Positions 41,265-49,326 of a DNA stretch of 64,000 nucleotides are shown in pieces. The first letter of the stretch is position 1. Every line of letters begins with the position of its first letter. The stretch spans positions 1 to 64,000 of the forward strand of contig NZ_LMOH01000002.1 of the NCBI RefSeq assembly GCF_001423245.1, written 5' to 3'. The translations under genes and the position numbers were made by a program. Below the pieces are notes generated by a model that was given only the letters and a program-made list of their open reading frames with translations, did no database searches and was not told the DNA's origin. The stretch comes from Aureimonas sp. Leaf324 (lineage in GTDB: Bacteria > Pseudomonadota > Alphaproteobacteria > Rhizobiales > Rhizobiaceae).

Positions 41265-43515
41265 ATTTGGTCGCCCGAGCCCACGGAATGTTCCCGCGAC
41301 GGTCCTTCTTCTGCCTCGTCCAGCCAAGGCGTGTCATCGCAGCGGTGATACGTGTCTGTTCCGCACGCCCTAGGCGCGACGTCGCTATGAAGAGCGCGTC
41401 CCGCGCCACGTCGCCGACAAGGACGGAGCCGGGCTGCTCGTCGAGGAACTTGGCAAGGTTCGCCTCCCAAGCGTCCTCTTCAAATCGAGCGTCTTGTTCC
41501 GGCGCGATGTGCTCGCGCTCGAACGTGGCGTCCGGCCACCACGGGTCGCCGGCTTCGAAGCGCACGACCGCTTCGGCGAAGAGCTGATCACGATCACGTG
41601 CCAGCGCGTCGATGTCGATCGCGCCTACGCCTACCGGCCAGAACCGACGACCTCCGCTCTCGTCCCGCAGATAGACTGAGGCGTTGGTCGTGCCGATGAA
41701 GATGCACTGCCTCGGCTGGTCAACCTCGAACTTTCCGTAGGGCGGACGATACCGTTCATGGGTGCGGGTGATGAATGCCTTCAGGGCGGCATGATCCGCC
41801 TTGCCCATCGCGGACATCTCGGCGACCTCGATCAGCCATTTCCCCGCGAGATGGATCGACGCATCTTTGCCCTGCCGAATGTCCGGAAGAGCGTCCGAGA
41901 ACCAGGCGCCTGCCAAGACGGCGCAAGCCGTGGACTTCTTCGCACCTTGTGCGCCCTCGAGCACGAGCATGTGGTCGGCCTTCACGCCCGGCCGGCGGAT
42001 ACGTGCCACGAGTGCGATCAGGAACATTATGCCGATCGCATCGATGTACGGGCTTCGCGACGCGCCGAGGTATCTGCCCAGCCAACCGGCGAGCCGAGAC
42101 GTACCGTCCCAGCGCAGACCGTTCAGATAGTCGCGGACCGGGTTGAACGATCGCTCCGACGCACGCATCGCCATCCCGCGCGTCGTCACACCCTCGCCAA
42201 TGCCGCGCAGTCCTTCGCTCTGCAGGTAGCATTCGAGGACAGAGATGTCGGTATCGACGACGGGGCGCGGGGCAGCAAGGTCTGGCTCGTCCGGCAGGGC
42301 ACGCATGAGCATGGGCCGCGCCTGCATTTCGTCGAAGGCGAAGCAGGCGCTGATCTTCGGATCCAACCGAAGGGCCGTGACGACATTCTTCAGGATTGAA
42401 AGTGGTTCACCGTTCTTGGCCTTGATAGCTGCGGCGAGCCACGCTTTCCGAGGAGCCGTAGAGCCCTCGACGTCCTCGAAATGTGCGGCGGGGTCGACTG
42501 GACCATCCAGCTTCGGCCATGCATCGTCGAGCGTCTTAGGCCAGCTGTCCCGGTCCAGGTACTTTTCGGCGACGCTATCAGGGAACGCCTCCCAGATCGC
42601 TCGCGCTTCCGCCTTGCTGAACCCGGCTCGCTTTATCTTTCCCGTGCATGAGAACCAGTGACTGGACCTGTCACGACCGGCCGGGAGGTTCTCGATGTCG
42701 TGTCGGACGTGCTTCGGAAGCCGCTTGAGGACGGCATCCGTCTCGTCGATCGTCAGTCGAACGTTGTGGCCTTTCACCGGCTTCGCAGCGACCGCGTCCG
42801 TCGTGCTTGGCACGGCAGGCAGCAGACCCGCAAACGCGTTCGGATCGAACGCAGCTCCCAGCGACACGATGTAGGTTGGGCTGTCGGTACGGCCGTGCCG
42901 CTCTCTCTTATCCTGCGAGGGCATATTCTGCGTGCCAGCAAGCCGGTACGGCTGCACGGGATTCCCCGTGTTGGCATCACCCCCCAGCTTCCGCAGCCGA
43001 TCGCCGATGTCCTTCGCATTCTTTGCAGAAAGCAGACGATCGAAGACGAACCAACGATGTTCGTTGTCCGGCTCCGAGGATCGCACGACGAGTGAGGGAA
43101 CAGCGAACGATGCCGGTCGCTCGCCATTGTAGGCGTCGACGTCGATGACGAGAGCAAACACGCCGATCGTGTCGCCTTCGGCTTGCCCGCGTTCCTTCGG
43201 ACCTAAGCCGGGCCGCACGAGGCGCGGCTCGACGTAGCAGTTCCAGCCTTCCTGAGAATGGCGCACGGCAGCGCGGATCATCTGCTCGCGCTCACCCAGC
43301 ACGAACCGTTCGAGGACCTGGAACAGCGGCTTTCCTTTAAAGTCGAGCCTGGTCCGATGCTGGCCGGTGATCTGCAAACGTCCACCGCAAGCGCCGTCGC
43401 TCGCCGCGGCTCTGGCCACGTCGTGGATCCAATGAACGAAGGCCGTAATCTGCTCGACGTCGGGCGTCAGCGCCTTGGCAACGCTCGCCGGGTAATCCAT
43501 AATAAGTGCGGACAA
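41263..43515 (-). CDS. VapE-type primase-helicase
   Basis: A 750-aa replication protein. Residues ~60-240 look like an archaeo-eukaryotic-type primase domain (VFALVIDVDAYNGERP, SEPDNEHRWFVFDR, GNPVQPYRLAGTQNMP). A linker like the primase C-terminal domains follows. The last ~330 residues are a virulence-associated-E (PF05272-type) helicase: YLNGLRWDGTSRLAGWLGRYLG, Walker A LEGAQGAKKSTACAVLAG, LIEVAEMSAMGKADHAALKAFITR and IFIGTTNASVYLRDESGGRRFWPV. Such proteins replicate phages and phage satellites. The start is TTG 43515 with AGGA upstream; ATG 43500 is an alternative. The iteron-like array lies directly downstream. Confidence 0.87.
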   Translation of the reverse strand: MSALIMDYPASVAKALTPDVEQITAFVHWIHDVARAAASDGACGGRLQITGQHRTRLDFKGKPLFQVLERFVLGEREQMIRAAVRHSQEGWNCYVEPRLVRPGLGPKERGQAEGDTIGVFALVIDVDAYNGERPASFAVPSLVVRSSEPDNEHRWFVFDRLLSAKNAKDIGDRLRKLGGDANTGNPVQPYRLAGTQNMPSQDKRERHGRTDSPTYIVSLGAAFDPNAFAGLLPAVPSTTDAVAAKPVKGHNVRLTIDETDAVLKRLPKHVRHDIENLPAGRDRSSHWFSCTGKIKRAGFSKAEARAIWEAFPDSVAEKYLDRDSWPKTLDDAWPKLDGPVDPAAHFEDVEGSTAPRKAWLAAAIKAKNGEPLSILKNVVTALRLDPKISACFAFDEMQARPMLMRALPDEPDLAAPRPVVDTDISVLECYLQSEGLRGIGEGVTTRGMAMRASERSFNPVRDYLNGLRWDGTSRLAGWLGRYLGASRSPYIDAIGIMFLIALVARIRRPGVKADHMLVLEGAQGAKKSTACAVLAGAWFSDALPDIRQGKDASIHLAGKWLIEVAEMSAMGKADHAALKAFITRTHERYRPPYGKFEVDQPRQCIFIGTTNASVYLRDESGGRRFWPVGVGAIDIDALARDRDQLFAEAVVRFEAGDPWWPDATFEREHIAPEQDARFEEDAWEANLAKFLDEQPGSVLVGDVARDALFIATSRLGRAEQTRITAAMTRLGWTRQKKDRRGNIPWARATK

Positions 43516-43742
43516 GGGGTGTCATCCTCTCGCCGCCGCAACTCGTTGCGGCTGCATGTCTCGATTGGATGCCGAAGGGCAGCTTGGCGGCCTTCCCCTT
43601 CGGCGATAGCGTTCGGATGACGATCGCGTCTCCTGGGTTGAACTGACGGCTTTCCCAAGGGAAACCGTCAGTGGGTTTCCTAGAATTGGTTACACGCATA
43701 GGGCCGGGGTGGTAGTCGCCCCTCTGCTGACGTATCGACCTT

Positions 43743-43952
43743 TCAGGAGTCGTGGGGATCGAACGCCCGAGCGATCAGTCCTTGGGCACGGTGTCGCAGC
43801 AGCGGGAAGCTCGTATGCTGAACGATCATCTCCAGATCATCGACCGCTTCCTTTATCCCGTCGTAGTCATTGGTGGTTCGCGCAACGGCTAGATCGGTAT
43901 GCACACGGTGCAGTAGGTCTCGCTCGGCGGCGAACTCCATCACCTTGGTCAT
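43743..43952 (-). CDS. Small helical protein, paralogue of the gene at 44302
   Basis: A 69-aa protein (MTKVMEFAAERDLLHRVHTDLAVARTTND...DDLEMIVQHTSFPLLRHRAQGLIARAFD). The DDLE-x-IV...S-F...R.RA pattern recurs in the protein at 44302, so the two are probably duplicated. Its ATG overlaps the previous stop as ATGA. It is last of a five-gene overlapping cascade upstream of the primase-helicase. Function unknown. Confidence 0.55.
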   Translation of the reverse strand: MTKVMEFAAERDLLHRVHTDLAVARTTNDYDGIKEAVDDLEMIVQHTSFPLLRHRAQGLIARAFDPHDS

Positions 43953-44305
43953 CGCAACTGTTCCCGTGTGAGATTGTCGAAGAACCTCTGGGCTCTGAGC
44001 ACCGCACGAGCACCGTGCGCATAGGTGCCACCGTCCAAGCGTTCAGCGCCCGCTTCGTCCAGGATCAGCGAGAACGTCCCGGACGGCATCGCTCGGTCGT
44101 TTTCCATTGCGACGAGCCCGCGGCACACGCCTACAAGTAGACCCTGCCGCTGATGCGAGTTGAGGTTCGGCACACATGCCTCGTCGGGCCAGCCAACGAG
44201 CGCGCGGAAGGCGTCCTCGAGATCTGTGCGACAGGAGCTAAACCCCGCTCGGTGGAGGTTGGCGATGAGGTCGGCTGCAGCCGAAGAACGACGGACCGCG
44301 CTCAT
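43949..44305 (-). CDS. Hypothetical protein of the satellite operon
   Basis: A 118-aa protein from ATG 44305, coupled by ATGA on both sides. It reads ADLIANLHRAGFSSCRTDLEDAFRALVGWPDEACVPNLNSHQRQGLLVGVCRGLVAMENDRAM, then GARAVLRAQRFFDNLTREQL. No known domain. The frame is open to 44680, but the overlap chain and composition support this start. Confidence 0.55.
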   Translation of the reverse strand: MSAVRRSSAAADLIANLHRAGFSSCRTDLEDAFRALVGWPDEACVPNLNSHQRQGLLVGVCRGLVAMENDRAMPSGTFSLILDEAGAERLDGGTYAHGARAVLRAQRFFDNLTREQLR

Positions 44306-44562
44306 GCCGTCACCTCGTCGCCCTCGATCTGCCGGCGAGCCACCTCGTCGACAATCTCCGTCAATCTTGCCCGAGCGCGCTTGCGGACGCTTTCGAACTG
44401 CGAGAGCCGAATGACATGCTCGAGGTCGTCGGTCGTTTCGATAAGGGCGCGCCGGTCGTAACCGATAGAGCCGATCCGACGCAGCCGGAGCTGCTGCATG
44501 GCGCGGGCTTCGGCGCGCTCGAAGATCCGTACCTCGTTGTCGTAGGCGGCGAGACGGCTCAT
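44302..44562 (-). CDS. Small helical protein, paralogue of the gene at 43743
   Basis: An 86-aa basic, helical protein (EVRIFERAEARAMQQLRLRRIG...ALIETTDDLEHVIRLSQFESVRKRARARLTEIVDEVARR). It shares the DDLE-centred core with the protein at 43743. ATGA overlaps at both ends join it to its neighbours. Function unknown. Confidence 0.55.
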   Translation of the reverse strand: MSRLAAYDNEVRIFERAEARAMQQLRLRRIGSIGYDRRALIETTDDLEHVIRLSQFESVRKRARARLTEIVDEVARRQIEGDEVTA

Positions 44563-45023
44563 GCCGCATCTCGGCAGTCCGATGCGAACAATTGCGCGGT
44601 CTTCTTGCCCTCGGTCGCCATCCGACAGCGGAACAGGTCGAGCAGGTATCCGCAGCCGAGATCGTTGAGCTCTCGCTCATCCAGCCGGGCGCGCATCAGG
44701 CTTATCTCGTCATCGACGAGCTCGGCGATGTCGTCAGGTCTGAACCGGTGGCGCAGGAAGCGATCCAAGATGCGGCCGGCCGCCGCCTTCGCGGCGCGAT
44801 CGACAACCATGGCGCCGACGAGAGCCGACAGGCTTATGCCTCCTAGAACGGTGATCGCGCCCGGCTCGGCGGCCGACCGCTCGTTACTTCCGTTGTCGTC
44901 CAGAGACGCCAGCAGCGCCTCGATATTGGTGAAGGTTGGGCCGCCGCGCGCCTCGGGATCGGCGTCCCATTCAGCGATCTTGACGGCGTCTTGGTCACCT
45001 AGGTGCGTGCCGTTGGCGCTCAT
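44559..45023 (-). CDS. Hypothetical protein with one membrane helix
   Basis: A 154-aa protein. An acidic start (DQDAVKIAEWDADPEARGGPTF) is followed by a hydrophobic stretch (GAITVLGGISLSALVGAMVV, residues ~55-75) and a basic helical tail (RILDRFLRHRFRPDDIAELVDDEISLMRARLDERELNDLGCGYLLDLFR). It is coupled by ATGA to both neighbours. No family recognised. Confidence 0.55.
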   Translation of the reverse strand: MSANGTHLGDQDAVKIAEWDADPEARGGPTFTNIEALLASLDDNGSNERSAAEPGAITVLGGISLSALVGAMVVDRAAKAAAGRILDRFLRHRFRPDDIAELVDDEISLMRARLDERELNDLGCGYLLDLFRCRMATEGKKTAQLFASDCRDAA

Positions 45024-45211
45024 GCCGCCACCTCGTCGAAGAAGCGCTCCAGCGCCTCGCGTTTAGCGACCCAGCGGTGGCCGATCTGCCGTGCCGGCAG
45101 GGCACCGGACGCCAGCATCCCATACGTCTGGCGATCGGTCCGTCCGATCACCTTGGCGATGCCACTGATCCCCCAGACGAGATCGAATTCAGCGTCCACA
45201 GCTTTGCTCAT
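45020..45211 (-). CDS. AlpA/excisionase-like helix-turn-helix protein
   Basis: A 63-aa protein from ATG 45211, with GGAGG six bases upstream. LVWGISGIAKVIGRTDRQTYGMLASGALPARQIGHRWVAKREALERFFDEV is a single MerR-type winged helix as in AlpA and Xis proteins, which act in excision or as activators in satellites and prophages. It heads the overlapping cascade (45211 leftward to 43743) and diverges from the Arc-type gene across the paired operators. Confidence 0.72.
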   Translation of the reverse strand: MSKAVDAEFDLVWGISGIAKVIGRTDRQTYGMLASGALPARQIGHRWVAKREALERFFDEVAA

Positions 45212-45235
45212 CTTACACCTCCGCTTTCCTATGGT

Positions 45236-45288
45236 TGCGACTTGCACCTATTGTTAATAAGCGTGCGCTATGTTGATTGCAAGTCGCA
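45236..45288. promoter_or_regulatory. Paired inverted operators in the divergent control region
   Basis: TGCGACTTGCA at 45236-45246 and its exact reverse complement TGCAAGTCGCA at 45278-45288 flank 31 bases that include TTGTTAATAA. The centres are 42 bp apart, four helical turns, so bound repressors would face the same side. The sites lie between the Arc-type gene and the AlpA-like operon. Confidence 0.65.
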
Positions 45289-45306
45289 CTCACGGGATTT
45301 ATGTTG

Positions 45307-45651
45307 ATGAGCGATCGAGAACGTTACCCAAGCGAAGCGGCTGACAGGTTTCAGGTCCGAATGACGAGCGGGTTGCGCGATCGAATTCGGCAGGCCGCAG
45401 AAGCGAACAATCGTTCGATGAACTCTGAAATTGTCGCGACTCTTGAGGAGAAGTATCCAGCCCCAGAGCCGGCTACGATCGAGGAACTGGAGGCGGCAAT
45501 TCGAGGGATCACGGAGCTCCTCGATCGAGCCGGGCCGAACGGCCAGGACGAGAGGATTCAGGAACTTGCTCGTCTGCTGGTGGAGCGTTGGTTCGAGCCA
45601 CCCGAAGAGGCCGCCCCCAAGAAGAAGCGTGGGGAATTGGATCGAACCTGA
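45307..45651 (+). CDS. Arc-family ribbon-helix-helix DNA-binding protein
   Basis: About 114 aa from ATG 45307, nine bases after GGGA (ATG 45301 and an upstream start are alternatives). The N-terminal half is Arc/Mnt-like: DRFQVRMTSGLRDRIRQAAEANNRSMNSEIVATLEEKY. The rest is an acidic helix (EELEAAIRGITELLDRAG) and a Lys-rich end. Arc proteins bind as paired dimers to operators such as the inverted sites at 45236-45288. It is probably the element's repressor, cotranscribed with the integrase 14 bases downstream. Confidence 0.8.
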   Translation: MSDRERYPSEAADRFQVRMTSGLRDRIRQAAEANNRSMNSEIVATLEEKYPAPEPATIEELEAAIRGITELLDRAGPNGQDERIQELARLLVERWFEPPEEAAPKKKRGELDRT

Positions 45652-45665
45652 AGAGGAGTGTGCAT

Positions 45666-46877
45666 ATGGCCGGCGTTTCGAAGCGAACTTGGAAGACGTC
45701 GAGCGGCGCACCGCGGCACAGCTGGCAGGTCGATTACGCCGACGAGACCGGCGCGAGGCAGCGGAAGCAATTCAAGCTGAAGAAGGATGCGGACGCCTTC
45801 CGCATCAAGGTCGAAGGCGGCCTCGCCGAGGGGACGTACCGCAGCAAGGCAGAAGGCACGACGGTTCGAGATGTCGTGCTCGCCTATCTCGAGCACGCCG
45901 AGGGCCGCAACGAACGCGGCGAGCGCTTCACGAAGGCGCACCTGCTCGTCGTGACCGGGCACATTCACAACTACATCTGCCCGAACCCGGAGCATCGCGC
46001 GAAGCGTAAGGTGAAGACCCAGGTCCGTGAGTTCGATGCTGGTCTCGCGACCATTCCTCTGTCGAAGCTCACGGCGGGTACGATCGGCGATTACCGCGAT
46101 CGGGTTCGGGCTGCCGGCGTCGGGGTCGTCACGACGCGAAAGATCCTTACGACCCTCTCCGCGGTGCTGGCCTTCGCGGTCTCTAAAGACCTCGTCGCCT
46201 TCAACGCTGCGACCGGCGTTCGTGTGATCGGCCGACGCGATGAAGGAGCCAAGAAGATCGTCCCGCCTAGCAAGGCGGCCATGCGCTCGTTGATTGAAGC
46301 GGCTGGTCCTGACTTCAAGGTGCAACTCGTCTTCGCTGCTGCATCGGGTCTGCGGGCAGGGGAGCACCATGCGCTGCGCTGGCGCCATATCGACTTCAAG
46401 GCGAGAGAGGTCACGGTCGAGACCCGCGTGGACGCTTTCGGCAACGAAGACACGACGAAGACTGCCGCCGGCGTCAGGACCGTGCCCCTGGCCTCCACTG
46501 TCGTCACGATGCTGAAGGAGTGGCGCCTACGGTCGAAGTTCGCGAAGGACGACGATCTCGTTTTCCCGAGCCGGTCAGGCAGCTACGAAGGTCATCCGAA
46601 CCTCGTGAAGCGTCGCTTCAATCCACTTTTCAAGAAGCTGGCAGCATCGCACGCGGCGGACCCGGAGAAGCATCCGCCGGCGCCCCAACGCTTCAACTGG
46701 CACGCTCTGCGACACTTCGCGATCTCAGGTTGGATCGAGGCAGACTTGAAGCCGAAGACGGTCCAGACCTTCGCCGGTCATTCGAGCCTTCAGGTGACCA
46801 TGGATCGATACGGGCACATGTTCAAATCCGACGACCATGGGGCGGCGATGGATCGGATCACCAGCGGCCTGCTCTGA
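45666..46877 (+). CDS. int: Tyrosine-family site-specific integrase
   Basis: About 403 aa from ATG 45666, with GAGGAG seven bases upstream. It has an N-terminal arm-binding region (SWQVDYADETGARQRKQFKLKKDADAF), a SAM-like core-binding domain, then the catalytic domain with Arg in ASGLRAGEHHALRW, HALRHFAISGW and AGHSSLQVTMDRYGHMF (the Tyr nucleophile). The gene points at the tRNA-fMet fragment 70 bases downstream, which marks its attachment site. It should integrate and, with the AlpA-like protein, excise the element. Confidence 0.92.
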   Translation: MAGVSKRTWKTSSGAPRHSWQVDYADETGARQRKQFKLKKDADAFRIKVEGGLAEGTYRSKAEGTTVRDVVLAYLEHAEGRNERGERFTKAHLLVVTGHIHNYICPNPEHRAKRKVKTQVREFDAGLATIPLSKLTAGTIGDYRDRVRAAGVGVVTTRKILTTLSAVLAFAVSKDLVAFNAATGVRVIGRRDEGAKKIVPPSKAAMRSLIEAAGPDFKVQLVFAAASGLRAGEHHALRWRHIDFKAREVTVETRVDAFGNEDTTKTAAGVRTVPLASTVVTMLKEWRLRSKFAKDDDLVFPSRSGSYEGHPNLVKRRFNPLFKKLAASHAADPEKHPPAPQRFNWHALRHFAISGWIEADLKPKTVQTFAGHSSLQVTMDRYGHMFKSDDHGAAMDRITSGLL

Positions 46878-46941
46878 GCTCTACGGCACAAAACCGCCAC
46901 ACGGTACAGGTCTACGCCCTGTGGCACATAGGCTGCGATAC

Positions 46942-46989
46942 GGGCTCATAACCTGAAGGTCGCAAGTTCAAATCTTGCCCCCGCAACCA
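46942..46989 (+). other. attR-like site: 3' part of initiator tRNA-Met(CAT)
   Basis: From about 46942 the sequence is the 3' half of an initiator tRNA: anticodon loop CTCATAA (CAT at 46947-46949), stem CCTGA, AGGTC, T-arm GCAAGTTCAAATCTTGC, acceptor CCCCGCA and terminal ACCA at 46986-46989. The D-arm and 5' acceptor strand are absent; upstream bases only partly restore the anticodon stem. This is the remnant left at the far end when a tRNA-targeting integrase recombines. The intact tRNA should lie at the other end of the element, and I do not see it in the window. Confidence 0.8.
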
Positions 46990-46995
46990 AGTTCA

Positions 46996-47039
46996 AGCCC
47001 GCTGGATCAACCGTCTCGGTTCGATCCGGCGGGCTTTTT
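46996..47039 (+). terminator. Terminator of the original tRNA-fMet transcript
   Basis: AGCCCGC (46996-47002) pairs with GCGGGCT (47029-47035); GGATC pairs with GATCC and AACCG with CGGTT inside. The T-run is 47035-47039. It lies seven bases after the tRNA CCA, as expected for a native tRNA terminator, and so marks chromosomal sequence to the right. Confidence 0.85.
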
Positions 47040-47088
47040 CGTATGTGTCGTCCGCTTCCGCTCCGTGGGCCCCGTTCGGGGCCGGGCG

Positions 47089-48498
47089 TCAGGCCGCGCC
47101 GATCGCCAGCCGTGCCGGATCCGGCCGTGTCTCCATCGAAGCGTTCGAGAACACGACGCGCATCACGAGGCCGGGCGCGGCGTCGCGCACCTCGATGTGC
47201 GCCCCGTGCAGTTCGGCGATCGAGGCGACCAGCGCCAGACCGAGGCCATGGCCGGGCGTCGACCGGCTGCGGTCGAGCCGGTAGAGGCGGCGGAAGATCT
47301 TCTCGCGCTCGGCGAGCGGCACGCCGGGCCCGTCGTCGGCGACTTCCAGCACGGTCTCGTCCGCCTCGCCCCGCACCGCCAGCGTGACCTCGCCGGGGGC
47401 GGGGACATGGGTGATCGCGTTCTCCACGAGGTTGGCGAGGAGCTGTGTCAGGAGATCGGCGTCGCCCTGAACCGTGCGGCCGGGGTCGATCCGGGTGAGG
47501 AGACGATGGCCGGCGTCGACCGCCACCTCGCCATAGGCGTCGGCGACGCGCTCGGCGAGGTCCGACAGGTCGACCGGCCGGAAGCGGGCCTTGCGTGCAC
47601 CCGCGTCGATCTGGGCGATGCGCAGGAGCGCGTTGAAGGTCTCGATGATGGCGTCGGTCTCGGTGACGGCGGCGTCCACCGCGCGCTCCAGCCCGGCCCG
47701 GTCGTGCGTGCGACCGATCCCCTCCAGCCCCTGCCTCAGCCGCGCGAGTGGTGTGCGCAGGTCGTGGGCGATGTCGGTGGAGACCTGCCGCAGGCTTTCC
47801 ACCAGCGTCTCGATGCGCGCCAGCATGACGTTGATGTCGGTCGCCAGCCGGTCGAGCTCGTCGCCGCGCCCGGACACCGGCAGGCGCAGGTCGAGCCGCC
47901 CCTCGACGATCCGCCGGGTCGTGGCCGCGATCGCGTCGACGCGCCGGCTGGGCCCGAGCCCCACCACGACGCCGCCGACCAGCGCCAGCGCCACCGTGAC
48001 CATGCAGCCGGTGAGGATCGCCGAGAGGAGGATCGAGCGGATCATCTCCAGGATGTCGGAGCGGCGCGCCGCCATCACCCGGTAGTCGCCGAGCGTGATG
48101 CCTTCGGTGTAGAGCGTGTCGCCCCGCGCGCCCTCGGTGGCGTCGGGCGTGACCGGGTCGAGACGTGCGGCGCTCGGCCCCGGCGCCCAGGCGGACGCCG
48201 GCAGGTTGCCGACGATCCGCTGCCCGTCGGGCCCCAGCAGCAGGAAGAAGCGGTCGTCCGCCGCGCTGTCGATCCGCTCCTTCACCTCCTGGACGAGCCC
48301 GCCCTCGCCGCCCTCGCGAAAGCCGTGGCGGAAGAGCGCGAGATCCTCCGAGATCGAGGCGCGCACGATCGACTGCATCTGCGTGCTCGCCGCGACGTAG
48401 GTGACCGCCATGATGGCGACGGCCGACAGGCCGAACAGCAGCCCGTAGCCGACCGACAGGCGGAACGAGATGGTGCGGAAGCGGTCAGGCAGGCGCAT
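47089..48498 (-). CDS. Two-component sensor histidine kinase
   Basis: A 469-aa membrane kinase: first helix (VGYGLLFGLSAVAIMAVTYVA), a ~130-residue periplasmic sensor, second helix (ILLSAILTGCMVTVALALVGGVVVGL), HAMP (RRVDAIAATTRRIVEGRLDLRLPVSGRGDELDRLATDIN), HisKA (STDIAHDLRTPLARLRQGLEG) and HATPase (NLVENAITHVPAP, DDGPGVP, GHGLGLALVASIAELHGA). It overlaps the response-regulator gene at 48485 and diverges as a unit from eptA. By position it probably plays the PmrB-like role of sensing envelope or cationic stress. Confidence 0.88.
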   Translation of the reverse strand: MRLPDRFRTISFRLSVGYGLLFGLSAVAIMAVTYVAASTQMQSIVRASISEDLALFRHGFREGGEGGLVQEVKERIDSAADDRFFLLLGPDGQRIVGNLPASAWAPGPSAARLDPVTPDATEGARGDTLYTEGITLGDYRVMAARRSDILEMIRSILLSAILTGCMVTVALALVGGVVVGLGPSRRVDAIAATTRRIVEGRLDLRLPVSGRGDELDRLATDINVMLARIETLVESLRQVSTDIAHDLRTPLARLRQGLEGIGRTHDRAGLERAVDAAVTETDAIIETFNALLRIAQIDAGARKARFRPVDLSDLAERVADAYGEVAVDAGHRLLTRIDPGRTVQGDADLLTQLLANLVENAITHVPAPGEVTLAVRGEADETVLEVADDGPGVPLAEREKIFRRLYRLDRSRSTPGHGLGLALVASIAELHGAHIEVRDAAPGLVMRVVFSNASMETRPDPARLAIGAA

Positions 48499-49165
48499 CG
48501 ATGAGATATCCCGATCCGCGCACCGTGCGGATCATCTCGGAGCCGAAGGGTCGGTCCACCTTGGCGCGCAGGCGGCTGACATGGGTCTCGACGACGTTGG
48601 TCTTGGGGTCGAAATGGAACTGCCAGACCCGCTCGAGCAGCATGGTGCGGGTGAGGACGCGGCCCCGGTTGCGCATCATGAACTCGAGCAGCCGGAACTC
48701 GCGCGGCTGCAGGTCGATCGCCTGGCCGGCGCGCGCCACGGTGCGCGAGATGAGGTTCATCTCGAGGTCGGCGATCGCCAGCACCGTCTCCTCGCGCCGC
48801 TCCGGGGTCGTGCGCCGGGCGAGCGCGTTGAGCCGCGCCATCAGTTCGGAAAAGGCGAAGGGCTTGAGGAGATAGTCGTCGGCACCCGCCTCCAGCCCCT
48901 CCACCCGGTCGTCGACGCCGCCGACCGCGGTGAGGAAGATCGCAGGCGTGCGCTTTCCCGCCGCGCGCATGGCTTTCAGGAGCGACAGGCCATCGAGGTC
49001 GGGCAGCATGCGGTCGACCACGGCCGCGTCGTAGGGCCGGGTCAGCGCCAGTTCCAGGCCGAGCGCCCCGCGCCCGGCATGGTCCACCTCGTGGCCCTCT
49101 TCGCGCAGGCCGTTGCAGACATAGGCGGCGGTGGACGCGTCGTCCTCGACCAGAAGCACCTTCAC
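48485..49165 (-). CDS. OmpR-family response regulator
   Basis: A 226-aa regulator: receiver (VLLVEDDASTAAYVCNGLREEGHEV, phospho-Asp in AAVVDRMLPDLDG, FLTAVG, LLKPFAF) and winged helix (DLQPREFRLLEFMMRNRGRVLTRTMLLERVW...VVETHVSRLRAKVDRPF). It is first of the operon with the kinase at 47089 and faces eptA across about 160 bases, a PmrA-like arrangement suggesting control of lipid A modification. Confidence 0.9.
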   Translation of the reverse strand: MKVLLVEDDASTAAYVCNGLREEGHEVDHAGRGALGLELALTRPYDAAVVDRMLPDLDGLSLLKAMRAAGKRTPAIFLTAVGGVDDRVEGLEAGADDYLLKPFAFSELMARLNALARRTTPERREETVLAIADLEMNLISRTVARAGQAIDLQPREFRLLEFMMRNRGRVLTRTMLLERVWQFHFDPKTNVVETHVSRLRAKVDRPFGSEMIRTVRGSGYLIDAPA

Positions 49166-49326
49166 GCCGACGAACCCCTTTTCACGCGCGTGTCTTAGCG
49201 GGCTTCGCGCCCGGCTTCACGCAACCGTTTCACACTATACGAAACTGTATAGTCCCGGCGACGTCCCGCGGATCCGGCGGGTCTATGACGGCGCGACGAC
49301 AGAGGCCCACCCCCGGACAGACGCCC

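Noticed and set aside
43337-43699. A 120-aa minus-strand frame upstream of the primase-helicase
   Set aside because: Most of it overlaps the primase-helicase in another frame and becomes Arg-rich there. Only about 60 codons are free, with no known domain.
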